A stretch of 5,581 nucleotides of DNA. It comes from an uncultured bacterium. GTDB lineage: Bacteria; Armatimonadota; UBA5829; DSUL01. The stretch lies in NCBI GenBank assembly GCA_937967775.1, contig CALCJH010000165.1, forward strand, positions 1 through 5,581, read 5' to 3'. The notes under the pieces are model-generated. The model had not been told where the DNA came from, searched no databases, and saw only the letters and a program-made list of their open reading frames with translations. Each line of letters starts with the position of its first letter. Position 1 is the stretch's first letter. A program made the position numbers and the translations under genes. Shown here piece by piece: positions 5,148 through 5,581 of this stretch.

Positions 5148-5581
5148 TGTGGATCGTCTTCTCGTGCGTGTAGATGGCAAGCCCGGGAGGGGAGCCCTTC
5201 GGCTTGCGCACATACTTCCTCAGCGTCCAGTCCACCGGTATATAGGATGAATGCCTCGCGGCGGAGTTTCGCGCGGCGATCTCGGCTGCCTGTCGGAAGG
5301 TGGCGGGTGGGGCGGTCCGTCCTTTCCCTGTCCTGATGATGACATGCGCCCCCGTTACGGATCGCGCGTGGAGCCATATGTCATCCGGGCGCGCCACTTT
5401 CTGGGTCAAATAGTCGTTTGCCTCTGCGGTTTCCCCGTAGAGAATCTCCAGCCCGTCCTCGGAGATGACAGTGCGAATGCGATGGCCCTCAAACGGCCGC
5501 TCCTTAGCTTCTGCCGGAACCGTGGCCTGCGGTGGCGGCACCAGCCGGGCATTCTCCAGCGCCGCTCTGCGCTCCCGCACC
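5131..5581 (-). CDS. rqcH: RqcH/NFACT family protein (Rqc2 homolog, formerly fibronectin-binding protein A), C-terminal part
   Basis: The minus-strand frame is open to the right edge, so the N-terminal NFACT-N and coiled-coil parts lie outside the window; the GTG at the edge is not the true start. About 149 residues are visible. They contain the NFACT-R (DUF814) RNA-binding domain: EANDYLTQKVARPDDIWLHA, then GAHVIIRTGKG, AAEIAARNSAARHSSYIPVD and VRKPKGSPPGLAIY, ending KTIHITGGS. In Bacillus subtilis, RqcH binds stalled 50S-peptidyl-tRNA complexes and directs alanine tailing of the nascent chain for degradation. The domain looks intact, and the short tail after KTIHI is normal. The stop (complement of 5131-5133) lies within the last codons of the BON-like gene. 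Confidence 0.92.
   Translation of the reverse strand, partial: VRERRAALENARLVPPPQATVPAEAKERPFEGHRIRTVISEDGLEILYGETAEANDYLTQKVARPDDIWLHARSVTGAHVIIRTGKGRTAPPATFRQAAEIAARNSAARHSSYIPVDWTLRKYVRKPKGSPPGLAIYTHEKTIHITGGS

Overview
The window is GC-rich bacterial DNA with tightly packed genes and two sigma70-like promoters. No 16S rRNA or other taxonomic marker is present. An RqcH/NFACT-type gene and a single-domain BON protein fit lineages such as Armatimonadota, Chloroflexota or Firmicutes-like clades. That placement is an impression from family distribution, not a result.

Layout: (1) positions 2-814 (+) hold the C-terminal part of a probable right-handed beta-helix protein that is cut by the window edge, followed by a clear intrinsic terminator at 841-872. 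(2) A near-consensus promoter (894-922) drives a compact three-gene ABC importer operon of the nitrate/sulfonate/taurine class: lipoprotein binding protein (941-1933), ATPase (1935-2771) and permease (2716-3462). All parts of a working importer are present, but no neighbouring gene gives away the substrate. (3) A second promoter with overlapping inverted repeats (3517-3545) drives an overlapping three-gene unit: an XRE-family regulator (3567-3974), an ImmA/IrrE-like putative metallopeptidase whose HExxH reads HEFFE (3974-4585), and a small basic four-cysteine protein (4582-4803). (4) A small BON-like protein with a good ribosome binding site (4908-5147) ends tail-to-tail, overlapping by 17 bp, with the 3' end of an RqcH/NFACT ribosome-quality-control gene on the minus strand (5131-5581, partial).

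The most interesting part is the XRE / ImmA-like / Cys4 operon. Its layout resembles repressor-protease pairs such as DdrO/IrrE and ImmR/ImmA. Here it has an altered metal-binding motif, an attached small Cys4 protein and a possible self-operator over its own promoter. No IS element, CRISPR array, tRNA or rRNA was seen, and no intergenic gap exceeds about 130 bp.
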